The position numbers and the translations under genes are program-made. From Methylophilus sp. (GTDB taxonomy: Bacteria > Pseudomonadota > Gammaproteobacteria > Burkholderiales > Methylophilaceae): DNA of 64,000 nucleotides. Below, piece after piece: positions 1 through 9,160 of the stretch. Position 1 is the first letter of the stretch. Each line of letters begins with the position of its first letter. Below the pieces are notes generated by a model that made no database searches, was not told the origin of the DNA, and was given only the letters and a program-made list of their open reading frames with translations. The stretch covers positions 186,001-250,000 of the forward strand of contig JAUYRP010000002.1 of NCBI GenBank assembly GCA_030696695.1, in the 5' to 3' direction.

Positions 1-1416
1 TTATATCGTGCTCTGCTGATAACGACAATACTGCTAGGTATAACAGTATTTCTTTGGGGGTTGGGTAACATTCCTTTCCTGTCATTTAATGAAGCGCGAA
101 GAGCAATACCAGCCGCTAACATGATTAAAGACAATGATTGGTTGATACCAAAGTTGAATGGTGAGCTTTATATTACCAAACCACCTCTTATATATTGGTT
201 ATCAGCAGGGATTTCTCAGCTGTTTGGCATAGTTAACGAATGGACAGCGCGTATCCCATCAGCGTTGTCGGCCATAGCAACTTCAACGCTAGTTTTTGTG
301 TATGCAAGACGTCATTATGGTGCATGGGCTGCTTTGTTTGCCTTGCAAATAATCATTGCAAATGCAGGTTTTTCCATGCTCGGACGACAAGCTGGTATTG
401 AGATGCTTTTGTCTTTCCTGTGCTTTAGTTCACTAATTTGCGCATTCAAATATACGCATGAAGAAGTAGATAGGAAGTGGCTACTTTTAAGCTACTTTTT
501 ATTGGGGTTGGCCGTACTAACTAAAGGTCCTATAGCCCTATTATTTGTTACATTGCCACTGTTAGCGTGTGCACTCTATCAACGCAAACCACGTCAGTGG
601 GAAGTACTCCTCGATCCATTAGGTTGGCTAATTTTTCTGTTGGTGGGGTCATCTTGGTACCTGGCTGTCACTTGGCAAATGGGATTCGACGTATGGCAAT
701 CCACTGTTCAGAAAGATATGGTGACCAAAATATATGGCAATACAGGTGAGCCTATTTACAATTATATTTTATGGTTAGCGGCTGATTTTTTTCCTGTATT
801 TTTCCTGGTACTTATTAGTCCTATTACAACATGGCGTAGGTGGAAGCAACATGACGTCACTTCAAGTTTATTGATTGGATTGCTGGTGCCATTTCTGATT
901 TACACAGCATTTAGCGATAAACATGCAAAATATCTATTACCTATTTATCCATTATTCGCCATCGTGCTTGGATACAAACTAAGTGAGATATACAAAGAGG
1001 GCGGTAGTCGACTTAAAAAAACAGTTCTTGGTTTGTTATTTTTAATGCCTATTGGTTATGCAATATTTTATACGTTCGCTGAAGCTAAAGTATTCCACTA
1101 TCGTTACGAGGCAATACCGCTAATCAGTAAATGGTTTATGGAAGAGTCAAGCCAATTGCCAATCTATGGATATAAACATCTGGATGAGCGGCTTATTTAT
1201 TACGCCAATCGTAGCATCCCAATCATTGACGATACAAAATTACCGTCATTAAAAACCAGTGATGCCATACTTCTAGTTGAAAATTCAGATATATCAAGAC
1301 TTAAAGTTGAAGCGCAATGTACTTTAAAAGAGTTTAAACCCTACTTAAGTCGTAGAGGATCATTGGCAATTCTGGGATTTGGGGCGGCTTGTGAGGGCAC
1401 TTCAATATCACAATAA
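1..1416 (+). CDS. ArnT-like family 39 glycosyltransferase, 5' end outside window
   Basis: Integral-membrane glycosyltransferase of the ArnT/PMT (GT39) superfamily, whose members move a sugar from a polyprenyl-phosphate carrier to an envelope acceptor on the periplasmic side. The frame is open from base 1, so the start lies upstream; 471 codons are visible. Seen: an early loop FNEARRAIPAANM that matches the acidic, arginine-rich first periplasmic loop of ArnT, then about ten hydrophobic segments and a soluble tail of roughly 100 residues. A GT2 enzyme, a LAB_N protein and a PAP2 phosphatase follow on the same strand, so sugar decoration of lipid A or core is inferred. The actual sugar and acceptor cannot be read from sequence. 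Confidence 0.8.
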   Translation, partial: LYRALLITTILLGITVFLWGLGNIPFLSFNEARRAIPAANMIKDNDWLIPKLNGELYITKPPLIYWLSAGISQLFGIVNEWTARIPSALSAIATSTLVFVYARRHYGAWAALFALQIIIANAGFSMLGRQAGIEMLLSFLCFSSLICAFKYTHEEVDRKWLLLSYFLLGLAVLTKGPIALLFVTLPLLACALYQRKPRQWEVLLDPLGWLIFLLVGSSWYLAVTWQMGFDVWQSTVQKDMVTKIYGNTGEPIYNYILWLAADFFPVFFLVLISPITTWRRWKQHDVTSSLLIGLLVPFLIYTAFSDKHAKYLLPIYPLFAIVLGYKLSEIYKEGGSRLKKTVLGLLFLMPIGYAIFYTFAEAKVFHYRYEAIPLISKWFMEESSQLPIYGYKHLDERLIYYANRSIPIIDDTKLPSLKTSDAILLVENSDISRLKVEAQCTLKEFKPYLSRRGSLAILGFGAACEGTSISQ

Positions 1417-1490
1417 ATTATTTAAATTATATTGAGACTTAACCTCTTTCAAATCATGAATACTTAAACTAAATAACTTTTAACCATAAA

Positions 1491-2216
1491 ATGACAAATT
1501 CAATACATTTACTCAGCGTAGTAGTCCCAGTCCACAATGAGGCAGAAAATATAGCACCTTTAATTCAAGAAATAGAAGATGCACTATCTGATTTCGTAGC
1601 GTTTGAAATCGTCTACGTAAATGATGGCAGTAAAGACGATACAAAAAAACGCTTGGCTGAAGCGAAAATCCGCCACCCAAAACTCAGGGTGATTACGCAT
1701 GCATTTAGTTGTGGTCAAAGTACTGCCGTCCGGACAGGGGTTCAATTTGCCAAAGGTGATTGGGTTGCAACGCTGGATGGTGATGGTCAAAACGATCCTG
1801 AAGATATCAAAAAGTTAATTGCTGCTATTGATAATGGAGTAGATTTGATTGGGGGCAACCGTCGTCATTCAAGACGTGATACTTGGATTAAGCGAATATC
1901 TTCAGTAGTAGCGAATACTGTGCGCTCAAAACTATTACGTGACTCAACGCCCGATACAGGTTGCGGCCTCAAACTAATTCGACGAGATGTTTTTCTCGAC
2001 TTACCTTACTTTGACCACATGCATCGTTTCTTACCTGCACTCGTTCAGCGGCGCGGTGGACGTGTAGTCTCGGTACCAGTAAGTCATCGCGCCAGAGAGC
2101 ATGGGCAATCCAAATATGGCACCATCGATAGATTACTTGTTGGCATCGTTGATTTAGTTGGCATGCTCTGGCTCATAAAGCGTTCAAAAAAACCATTAGT
2201 TACTGAGGAGTCATAA
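1491..2216 (+). CDS. family 2 glycosyltransferase, DPM1/ArnC-like
   Basis: GT-A fold glycosyltransferase of 241 residues, of the type that loads a sugar from a nucleotide donor onto polyprenyl phosphate. Seen: VVVPVHNEAENI at the N-terminus, VNDGSKDDT, the donor/metal motif LDGDGQNDPEDI, and SHRAREHGQSKYG near the C-terminus, the usual order in DPM1/ArnC proteins. Only one hydrophobic stretch (DLVGMLWLI) is present at the extreme C-terminus, so this is not the two-TM ArnC/GtrB form. The stop codon shares one base with the start of the next gene, indicating translational coupling. It probably makes the lipid-linked donor for the upstream GT39 enzyme (inference). Confidence 0.85.
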   Translation: MTNSIHLLSVVVPVHNEAENIAPLIQEIEDALSDFVAFEIVYVNDGSKDDTKKRLAEAKIRHPKLRVITHAFSCGQSTAVRTGVQFAKGDWVATLDGDGQNDPEDIKKLIAAIDNGVDLIGGNRRHSRRDTWIKRISSVVANTVRSKLLRDSTPDTGCGLKLIRRDVFLDLPYFDHMHRFLPALVQRRGGRVVSVPVSHRAREHGQSKYGTIDRLLVGIVDLVGMLWLIKRSKKPLVTEES

Positions 2217-2557
2217 TGAATCAGGGACTAGGATATTACCTCGCTCATCTCATATCACAATGGCAACACTATTTTGGGGGGATGGATAACATAGAACTAA
2301 TTTGGCTAGTGGTTGGCTTACTTGGTCAATCTATGTTCATGATGCGTTTTGTCGTGCAATGGATACACAGTGAACGACATAAAAAGAGTGTTATACCAGT
2401 GAGTTTTTGGTACCTAAGCCTTGCGGGCGGACTTATTGTTCTGGCATACGGTATTCATAAAGTGGAGCCAGTCATTATATTGGGCCAACTTCCAGGTACA
2501 TTTGTTTATATTAGAAACTTGATATTAATACGCAAGGAAAATGAACTTAGTTTTTAA
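2216..2557 (+). CDS. LAB_N (lipid A biosynthesis N-terminal) domain membrane protein
   Basis: Small membrane protein of 113 residues with about three hydrophobic segments, matching the LAB_N family, which occurs as a free-standing protein or at the N-terminus of some LpxB proteins. Seen: WLVVGLLGQSMFMMRFVVQW, followed by SVIPVSFWYLSLAGG and a C-terminal QLPGTFVYIRNLILI, all typical of the family. It starts on the last base of the GT2 stop codon. Such proteins usually sit beside GT39 and GT2 genes, as here. The biochemical role of the free-standing form is not established; a role in moving or positioning the lipid-linked sugar is a guess. Confidence 0.8.
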   Translation: MNQGLGYYLAHLISQWQHYFGGMDNIELIWLVVGLLGQSMFMMRFVVQWIHSERHKKSVIPVSFWYLSLAGGLIVLAYGIHKVEPVIILGQLPGTFVYIRNLILIRKENELSF

Positions 2558-2611
2558 AGTAATCATGATGTACATGATTAATACAAGATATATTCTTTTG
2601 TCACTCATCAC

Positions 2612-3328
2612 ATGCTTTTGAAACCCCACTCACCCATCATGGAATTTAAATTTGCATGGTGGATGCTGGCACTTTCCGCTATGGTTATTTTGCTAATAGG
2701 CGAATTTACTCAAATCGACTTCATGATTGAAGACTTTTACTACGATTCAACATTAAAAACATTCCCATGGAAGAACGCATGGTTTGCAAAGATTTTAATG
2801 CATGTTTATATTAAGAATTTAATTTTAAGTTGTGGATTTCTCCTTTACTTATTTTTATTAATTGATCTGTTTAAACCTATGCATATTGTGAATAGTTGGC
2901 TTAGGTTTAGATTAAGGTTTGTAGCTACCGCCTCAGTAGTCATTCCAGTAACGTTAAGCTTACTAAAAAAACACTCTGTATTACATTGTCCATGGGATAT
3001 TGATCGCTATAACGGTAGTGCGCCTTTCCTGAAACTACTTGATTATGTGCCAAAAGGATTGGAGGCAGGAGCCTGTTTCCCTGCTGGTCATGCTTCAACA
3101 GGCTTATGGTTAGCTTCTTTGTGCGTGTTTTGGTTACCAACTAACCCCACTAAAGCAAAGTATGTATTTGCAATGGGTCTTTTTACTGGTTTTATTTTAG
3201 GCTGGGTACAGCAAATGCGTGGAGCACATTTTCTGTTTCATACACTTTGGTCAATGTGGATAGCTAGTTTTATTATTCTTCTAATGCTTCAAATTTCGGA
3301 TATTTCTAATATTAAGCCATTAAGTTAA
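2612..3328 (+). CDS. PAP2-family membrane phosphatase
   Basis: Integral-membrane acid phosphatase of the PAP2 superfamily (238 residues, about six hydrophobic segments), expected to remove phosphate from a lipid such as undecaprenyl pyrophosphate, a phosphatidyl phosphate or lipid A. Seen: a first catalytic block KHSVLHCPWDI in the CPWD variant form, a second block FPAGHAST, and a third block RGAHFLFHTLWS carrying Arg and two His. The ATG at 2612 gives the longest product; the ATG at 2639 is also possible because neither has a strong ribosome site. It closes the envelope module. LpxE-like lipid A dephosphorylation is one option, not proven. Confidence 0.75.
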   Translation: MLLKPHSPIMEFKFAWWMLALSAMVILLIGEFTQIDFMIEDFYYDSTLKTFPWKNAWFAKILMHVYIKNLILSCGFLLYLFLLIDLFKPMHIVNSWLRFRLRFVATASVVIPVTLSLLKKHSVLHCPWDIDRYNGSAPFLKLLDYVPKGLEAGACFPAGHASTGLWLASLCVFWLPTNPTKAKYVFAMGLFTGFILGWVQQMRGAHFLFHTLWSMWIASFIILLMLQISDISNIKPLS

Positions 3329-3639
3329 GTCAGATTTGATTTTGCATAATATGGTTTGTGTTAAATAAATCTTAAATCCACATAAGTATGCACTAAGTAT
3401 TAATCATTGAGGTAAACACAAGAGTAAATAGATTATTACTGGAGTTCAAATGGTACCAGAAATGAAAAGTTAGACCGTTACCTGTTTATGAATCGCTGTT
3501 GATTTAAAAGTGAACTATTATTTTCTAGAATTAAAATCAGTGTCATACTGCGTTTTAATCACTTAATAGATATTCATACAGGAATATTTTACGCGCTAGC
3601 AATTAATTCCTAGTCAAGCCTATCAAAAAGAGTATCTAA
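3329..3639. other. 311-bp gap with no gene seen
   Basis: AT-rich intergenic stretch between the PAP2 gene and the GGDEF-EAL gene. No open frame with a ribosome site, no tRNA-like fold and no hairpin followed by a T tract was seen. It presumably holds the promoter of the downstream gene, but no clear hexamer pair could be assigned. Confidence 0.5.
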
Positions 3640-6600
3640 ATGACGAGAGTAAATAAAACCTACCTTCATACTTTTGCAACCTTAGTGTTTCTAATAGGTT
3701 TTATTACACTAGTAGGCTGGGTTTTTCAGATTCGTTCTTTTGTCATGATATTCCCAGAATACCCCGCCATGACTATCGGCGCGGCGGTGTGCTTCATTTT
3801 AACTGGTTTATATATATATTTACTCATCAACAGTAATTCCTTAGGTTTTAAAAAACAACCTTATGTTATCGCTGCATTAATCACGCTTATTTCGTGCCTA
3901 TATTTGTTAGAGCATTTACTAAGCGTTAACTTTGGTATTGATTTCCCAACTTTTCACCAAAACATGGGATCAAGTGGACGGCCAGCATTAAATACTGTCA
4001 CAGGTTTTTTACTATTTTCTGTTGTGGCCTTACAAATCTCATCAAATTTTGATCACAAACAAAATATTCATTTCAACAAGCTAAATCTGATACTTTCTAG
4101 TCTAGTGGTATTAATTGGCGTCATAGGTTTAATCGGATATTTCTTAAATTTACGAGAAATGTATAGCTGGGGCGGCTTTCAATCAATGGCATTAAATACA
4201 TCAATCGGTATTACTGCTATTGGAGTGTGTCTTTTAATATATTTATCTGAAAAGCCTGAATCCACATCCGGGGTTGATTTTGAAAATAAAATTATCAACA
4301 TTACTTTAGTAATAATGTTAGCTATTGGTTTAGGTATATCTGCTCTTTCATTCTATCTAATGGAGAAAAAAGTTTCGTCTGCACTGCAAACAGACTTATC
4401 TACAAGAGCAGAAGATCAAGCAGAGCTTGCATATCAAATAATCGCTCATCGATCTGAACGTGCAAAAGTTTTAAGCAAAAGTGCAGAAGTAATTAACTAC
4501 GCAACTCTCATAACTAAACAATCCCTAAAAGTTAATTTAGATAGCAAACTAGCCGAAATAAGAGCTGGCTTTGTAAGCAATGGCTTTGATAAGATTGATT
4601 TTGTGTTTCCGAGCCTAAGTAAGGATTACGTTTCGAATAGAAATGAAAATAAGACTTTTTTTGTTGAATTAAAAGGTAAGTACACAGGCGATTTAATTTG
4701 GGAGGATGGTTATTTTCTTGTGTCAACGGTGCCCGTTTATTCCGATAAAGTATTGGTTGCTAATTTAATTACTAAACAATCACTTCCTCCACTAAATGGC
4801 CTCCTTCCTAAAGTAATTAAAACTGGAGAAACAAATGATGTAGTGATTTGCGCTGATGCGGGCAAAAAACTCAAATGCTTCCCTAACAGAAGTAATAATA
4901 GTCCATTCTATGTACCCAAGAAAATCTCAGAGCAAGTGCTGCCAATGGCGCACGCTGTTGAGAGTGCTGAGACTGGTGTTATTAAAGCGACTGACTATAG
5001 AGGCATTAAAGTCATGGCTGCTTACACTCCAGTTGGTGATACTGGAATGGGATTAGTGCAAAAAGTAGATCAATCGGAAATTTACAACCCGATCAAACTA
5101 CTTATGTTTAAAATTCTTTCGATAGCTGGCGCGGTGCTTTTATTTGGCTATATCTCTATACGAAACCAATTAAATCCATTAGTAAAACAAATCATTGAAG
5201 AAAAAAAACAATCTGAAATTGAAAAAGCCAGATTTATAGCAGCTACTGAAGGTGGTCTTGATAATTTCTATATTTTTGAAGCCGTTAGAAATAAGTGGAA
5301 TCATATTGTTGATTTGAAGTGCTTGTTCATCAATAAATCTGGAAGTGCACTAATAAAAAAAGCACCTGGTGAAATGGTGGGTAAGTTACTGCTAGAAGAA
5401 GTGCCTGTGAATAGAGAAAAAAGATTATTTGATCGATACAAATATGTGATTGAGACAGGACAAACAGTATCTGAGGAATTTCCAATCAACGACAATGATG
5501 TCAATGCCAGTTGGATTTATTGGCAAATAGTTAAACTAGGCGATGGTGTTGCCATTACTTCGCGCGATATCACAGAGAAGAAAAGACTTGAATATGAGTT
5601 AGCAAAATCAGACAGATTACACTCAGCCATCATCGAGAGTGCTTCGTACTCAATTATTGCCACCGATGTAAATGGACTAATCATATCCATGAACAAAGCA
5701 GCTGAGCGCATGCTTTGGTATCGTCAAGATGAATTGGTTGGGAAATTTACGCCTGAAATCATCCATGATAAAGAAGAAGTAATATTAAGGGCTGAAAAGC
5801 TCAGCTTAGAGCTGGGCAGGAAAGTCGAACCAGGTTTTGGTGTTTTTGTGGCAAACGCCATAGACGACATTTCATCTGAGGAAGAGTGGACTTATGTTAG
5901 GAAAGATGGCTCTCGATTTCCAGTAAAGTTATCTGTAACCGTTTTAAAAGAGCCCGATGGCAATGTGTATGGTTATTTGGGTATTGCCTATGACATCTCT
6001 GAACAAAAGCGTGCTGAAGAGTACATTACGCATATTGCCTTGCATGATGTCCTTACCGGTCTGCCCAATCGAGCATTATTTGACGACCGAGTCAAAGTAG
6101 CCATTGAAAATGCTAAGAGAACGAATGAGAGTCTTGGTGTGGCTTTACTTGACCTAGATCACTTTAAATACATCAATGACTCATTAGGTCACCACATTGG
6201 TGATAAATTGTTACAGGTTGTATCGACGCGTCTGTTAGACAACATTAGACCTACTGACACAGTGGCTAGAATGGGGGGTGATGAGTTTGCATTTCTATTT
6301 CCTAACGTATCTCATCCAGAAGGCACATACATCGTGCTTCAACGACTACTGAGTGCGTTTGCTCCGAAAGCAGAGGTAAATGGTCATATTTTGTATGCCA
6401 CACCAAGTATCGGTATGGCCATATACCCTACAGATGGAACTGACATTGAAACGCTGCTAAAAAATGCGGATACAGCAATGTATCGAGCCAAGGAGCTTGG
6501 CCGAAATGGCTATCAAATATTTGATAATGAAATGCGACATTTAGCCTCACTTAGGATGATGCGAGAGCAAGAGCTAAGAGAAGCCCTAGAAAAGCAACAG

Positions 6601-7317
6601 TTTGAGTTATTTTACCAGCCACAAATTAACCTAGATACGCTAAAAATAATTGGCGTTGAGTCACTTATACGTTGGCAAAAGTCTCCTGGGGTATTTATAT
6701 CTCCTGTCGACTTTATTCCACTTGCAGAAGAAACTGGTCTTATTTTACCAATCGGTGAATGGGTTATTAGAACTGCAATTAAACAAGCGAAAGATTTTGA
6801 ACGCTCTTTTGGTAGACCAATACGTGTTGCAGTCAATGTTTCTCCGAGACAGTTCAGACAGTCAGGTCTTGTAAATCACATATTAAACACATTGAAGGAA
6901 TTTAAAGTTTCACCTGAAATGTTTGAGGTAGAAATCACTGAAAATTTAATGATGGAAAACATTGAAAGTTCTGTAGAGGTGATGCGTGCTTTAACAAATG
7001 CCGGCGTGAAAATTGCGCTGGATGATTTTGGAACAGGCTATTCAAGCTTGAGTTATCTAAGCAAGTTTAAGTTTGACCGAATTAAAATTGATCAATCCTT
7101 TATAAAAAACTGTCTGACAAATCTTGAAGATGCTGCGATAGTAAAAACGATCATTAGCATGTCTAAAACATTGGGTGTAGAACTTATTGCTGAAGGGATT
7201 GAAACAAAGCAACAACTAGATTTTATTAGATTACATAAGTGTGAGGAAGCTCAAGGTTACTTCATCGGACGACCCGTTTCTTACGATCAAATACTAGATA
7301 AAACCATTTCGTTTTAA
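3640..7317 (+). CDS. membrane PAS-GGDEF-EAL c-di-GMP signalling protein
   Basis: Bifunctional-type c-di-GMP enzyme of 1225 residues. Order seen: about seven transmembrane segments (1-240, MASE-like), a large extracytoplasmic sensor region (about 245-490), another transmembrane segment (about 490-510), two PAS-like domains (about 530-795), GGDEF, then EAL. The GGDEF motif is intact at residues 879-883 and is preceded by RPTD five residues upstream, the inhibitory I-site. The EAL signature reads ESL at 1007-1009, but the other active-site blocks are present (VNVSPRQF, EITENL, DDFGTGYSSL, KIDQSFIK, AEGIET). Both activities could therefore be retained; which one dominates cannot be told. The sensed ligand is unknown. 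It stands alone between an envelope module and an accessory stretch. Confidence 0.9.
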   Translation: MTRVNKTYLHTFATLVFLIGFITLVGWVFQIRSFVMIFPEYPAMTIGAAVCFILTGLYIYLLINSNSLGFKKQPYVIAALITLISCLYLLEHLLSVNFGIDFPTFHQNMGSSGRPALNTVTGFLLFSVVALQISSNFDHKQNIHFNKLNLILSSLVVLIGVIGLIGYFLNLREMYSWGGFQSMALNTSIGITAIGVCLLIYLSEKPESTSGVDFENKIINITLVIMLAIGLGISALSFYLMEKKVSSALQTDLSTRAEDQAELAYQIIAHRSERAKVLSKSAEVINYATLITKQSLKVNLDSKLAEIRAGFVSNGFDKIDFVFPSLSKDYVSNRNENKTFFVELKGKYTGDLIWEDGYFLVSTVPVYSDKVLVANLITKQSLPPLNGLLPKVIKTGETNDVVICADAGKKLKCFPNRSNNSPFYVPKKISEQVLPMAHAVESAETGVIKATDYRGIKVMAAYTPVGDTGMGLVQKVDQSEIYNPIKLLMFKILSIAGAVLLFGYISIRNQLNPLVKQIIEEKKQSEIEKARFIAATEGGLDNFYIFEAVRNKWNHIVDLKCLFINKSGSALIKKAPGEMVGKLLLEEVPVNREKRLFDRYKYVIETGQTVSEEFPINDNDVNASWIYWQIVKLGDGVAITSRDITEKKRLEYELAKSDRLHSAIIESASYSIIATDVNGLIISMNKAAERMLWYRQDELVGKFTPEIIHDKEEVILRAEKLSLELGRKVEPGFGVFVANAIDDISSEEEWTYVRKDGSRFPVKLSVTVLKEPDGNVYGYLGIAYDISEQKRAEEYITHIALHDVLTGLPNRALFDDRVKVAIENAKRTNESLGVALLDLDHFKYINDSLGHHIGDKLLQVVSTRLLDNIRPTDTVARMGGDEFAFLFPNVSHPEGTYIVLQRLLSAFAPKAEVNGHILYATPSIGMAIYPTDGTDIETLLKNADTAMYRAKELGRNGYQIFDNEMRHLASLRMMREQELREALEKQQFELFYQPQINLDTLKIIGVESLIRWQKSPGVFISPVDFIPLAEETGLILPIGEWVIRTAIKQAKDFERSFGRPIRVAVNVSPRQFRQSGLVNHILNTLKEFKVSPEMFEVEITENLMMENIESSVEVMRALTNAGVKIALDDFGTGYSSLSYLSKFKFDRIKIDQSFIKNCLTNLEDAAIVKTIISMSKTLGVELIAEGIETKQQLDFIRLHKCEEAQGYFIGRPVSYDQILDKTISF

Positions 7318-7475
7318 TCTGATTGTAATGTAATAACTGAATCGCCTCTAATAATTTAGAGGTCCTCAAATGGGTTTCTTGGATTCATCTTCTGCATATA
7401 ACCAAGATAACTAATTATGTCTGTTAAGGGAATATTTAGAATTAAGTTTATAAATATGTACCTAGGTGAACATAA

Positions 7476-8039
7476 TTACAAATAACTGACTTCATATTTT
7501 ATCTGGATGAAATCATTTGCAAACACAGTTGCTTGCGCGTTTGAAAGTTTTATATGATGAGGAATATTGCCGAACAGTGACTTGCCAGAGCCAAGCAATA
7601 TTGGGACCTGAGTAATCGTTATATTATTTATAAGCTTAGCTTTTAGAAAAGATGTGATAGTTGCACCACCATCGACATAAGCATGCTTAAGTCCACTCCT
7701 TTCAAGATCAATAATAAGATTTGATATATCACCAGAATAGAGTTCAACGTTATCCTTTAAACAATCAGGAACTTCTTTAACGCTGTTACTAAGCGCAATA
7801 ATTCGAATCTTACCGTACGGCCATTGGTCTGGTTTTAGATTGAAGCTGGCTAGTTTCTCCATACAACCGCGCCCCATAATAATGCAGTCAACAGAGGAAA
7901 TAAAATTGTTGAATCCCATGTCAGACTGATGACCTAAATCAACATCTAATTTGCCGGATGTTTCAAGCCACTCAACCCCATCTTCAATTGTCGCAATGTA
8001 GCCATCTACACTAGTTGCTATAAATACCGAACACTTCAT
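7476..8039 (-). CDS. RibD C-terminal/dihydrofolate-reductase-like protein
   Basis: Predicted NADPH-dependent reductase of 187 residues from the RibD_C/DHFR fold group. Seen: the N-terminal strand KCSVFIATSVDGYIA, an internal IIMGRGCMEKL matching the nucleotide-binding MGRxTYE-type turn, YVDGGATI in the phosphate-binding position, and a late IPILLGSGKSLFG-like block. The start at 8039 was chosen because an AGGAGA site sits seven bases upstream; an in-frame ATG at 8066 has none. Many relatives are housekeeping orphans of unknown substrate and a true riboflavin or folate role is not implied. It lies in an AT-rich stretch with solitary antitoxin-like genes. Confidence 0.8.
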   Translation of the reverse strand: MKCSVFIATSVDGYIATIEDGVEWLETSGKLDVDLGHQSDMGFNNFISSVDCIIMGRGCMEKLASFNLKPDQWPYGKIRIIALSNSVKEVPDCLKDNVELYSGDISNLIIDLERSGLKHAYVDGGATITSFLKAKLINNITITQVPILLGSGKSLFGNIPHHIKLSNAQATVFANDFIQIKYEVSYL

Positions 8040-8166
8040 TACGACTTCTCCTTCTTGTTTCGGCATTATTATATGTCCAGCAGAGCTGTTGATTTACAAA
8101 TTATAAATTATCTTTTAGTCCGCTTTGGGGATTTACCAGAAGACGAAAGTAATTATTTCAACCAAA

Positions 8167-8403
8167 TTATGCAACACCACCATATCTAATTGCACTCAGT
8201 ATTTTTTTAACTTCAATCATTCCAGTTGATGTCTCTGCCACAGATAGGGGAGTGCCTGATAGACTTGTATGAAAAGTATTTAGCCACTGGTCTGCTTTTG
8301 ATTCCGAGCCAAAGGTTTCCAAAGCAAGCGCTCGAAGTTTTTTAAATTGGATGGTTGATTCAAACTCTGATGGCATCACAATAGTCCATGCTAATGAATT
8401 CAT
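8167..8403 (-). CDS. short MbcA/ParS/Xre antitoxin toxin-binding (DUF2384) protein
   Basis: Protein of 78 residues that looks like only the C-terminal, toxin-binding part of an Xre/MbcA/ParS antitoxin. Seen: SKADQWLNTFHTSLSGTPLS followed by a variant of the usual T-x-x-G-x-x-x-V block (TSTGMIEVKKIL) and the closing IRYGG. Full family members carry an N-terminal helix-turn-helix of about 60 residues and are followed by a RES-domain toxin. Here the N-terminal domain is missing and no RES gene lies downstream (the next gene is the RibD_C protein). It could be a remnant, an orphan antitoxin protecting against a toxin encoded elsewhere, or a partner of the Xre protein 73 bp upstream. Confidence 0.65.
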   Translation of the reverse strand: MNSLAWTIVMPSEFESTIQFKKLRALALETFGSESKADQWLNTFHTSLSGTPLSVAETSTGMIEVKKILSAIRYGGVA

Positions 8404-8476
8404 TGACTTTCATAATTGATGAGTTGGCTTGACTACATGACCATTGTAATTTAACAAGAAAATTTTGAAATCATTC

Positions 8477-8794
8477 TCAAAAGTAATCTGGATCACCACG
8501 AACCACACGCACTCGCTCTACATAACTGACCATCATTGAGTGATCTGGCGTAATACATAGTTTGTCTAGTATACCAAGCACCCACATTGCGTTGAGATAA
8601 TTACCGGCAAGTACAGAGTGCTCACCTCGTTCAATCCGTTGCAAAGTGTTTAAGCTAATATTTGCTCTGTGCGCAAAATCCCTCATGGTGATTCTGCGTA
8701 ATTTACGCTGGGCTGATATAGCCCTTCCCCACATTGATATTTTATCGAGAGCAAATGGATGTATCGGAGCGTTCTCGGGAATTTTCTTTGGCAT
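8477..8794 (-). CDS. Xre/HipB-like transcriptional regulator
   Basis: Small DNA-binding protein of 105 residues with a central Xre-type helix-turn-helix (RRITMRDFAHRANISLNTLQR, with IERGEHSV following). The tail NYLNAMWVLGILDKL resembles the HipB-like regulators that normally precede a hipA kinase gene, but no hipA is present on either side. A perfect 14-bp inverted repeat starts six bases before its start codon, the usual place for an autoregulatory operator of this class. It is followed on the same strand by a truncated DUF2384 antitoxin-like gene. Function as an orphan antitoxin or plain regulator cannot be separated from sequence. Confidence 0.75.
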   Translation of the reverse strand: MPKKIPENAPIHPFALDKISMWGRAISAQRKLRRITMRDFAHRANISLNTLQRIERGEHSVLAGNYLNAMWVLGILDKLCITPDHSMMVSYVERVRVVRGDPDYF

Positions 8795-8799
8795 TGTTT

Positions 8800-8848
8800 G
8801 TACCTATTAAAAGAATTTTAATAAGCTTAATTTACTTTTAATAGGTAC
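8800..8848. promoter_or_regulatory. 14-bp perfect inverted repeat, likely Xre autoregulatory operator
   Basis: GTACCTATTAAAAG at 8800-8813 is matched by its exact reverse complement at 8835-8848, with 21 bases between. The element TTTTAATA recurs a third time inside the spacer (8816-8823), next to a TAAGCTTA palindrome (8822-8829). The repeat abuts the start of the Xre-like gene. Repeats in this position are the usual binding sites of HipB/Xre antitoxins; direct binding is inferred. Confidence 0.7.
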
Positions 8849-9160
8849 GCAATGCTTAAGCGAGAGCTGTGAATTGATAGTTTAGTATGGAACAAGATTT
8901 AGATAGCAATATGCGGATATTTTTTATCTAAGCATGTATGTTTTTTACCTAATATATCTTGAAATATTTCAATCGTAATTTGTTGGAGCATACTACTGAC
9001 TAATGGACATAGCTTAGTTCATCTGAAAATAACAAGAAACTCTCTCAATAATTGTGCACATAATTTCACCATATAGGCATTTATAAAACACTAGATGGAT
9101 AATTTTAAAGATATTGTTCTTAATTATGTGCAACTGGGAAATCAGGGCGATCACATCAAC
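8849..9160. other. 312-bp AT-rich gap
   Basis: Between the inverted repeat upstream of the Xre-like gene and the stop codon of the OhrR-type gene. No supported gene, RNA or terminator was seen. Its base composition fits the AT-rich accessory character of the neighbouring genes. Confidence 0.45.

Noticed and set aside
7345-7362. Hairpin CCTCTAA-TAAT-TTAGAGG after the GGDEF-EAL gene
   Set aside because: The stem is short and AT-rich and has no T tract on either side, so it was not called a terminator.
8073-8189. 38-codon plus-strand frame opposite the end of the DUF2384 gene
   Set aside because: It has a protein-like stretch (VRFGDLPEDESNYF) but no ribosome site, and it overlaps the better-supported antitoxin-like gene on the other strand.
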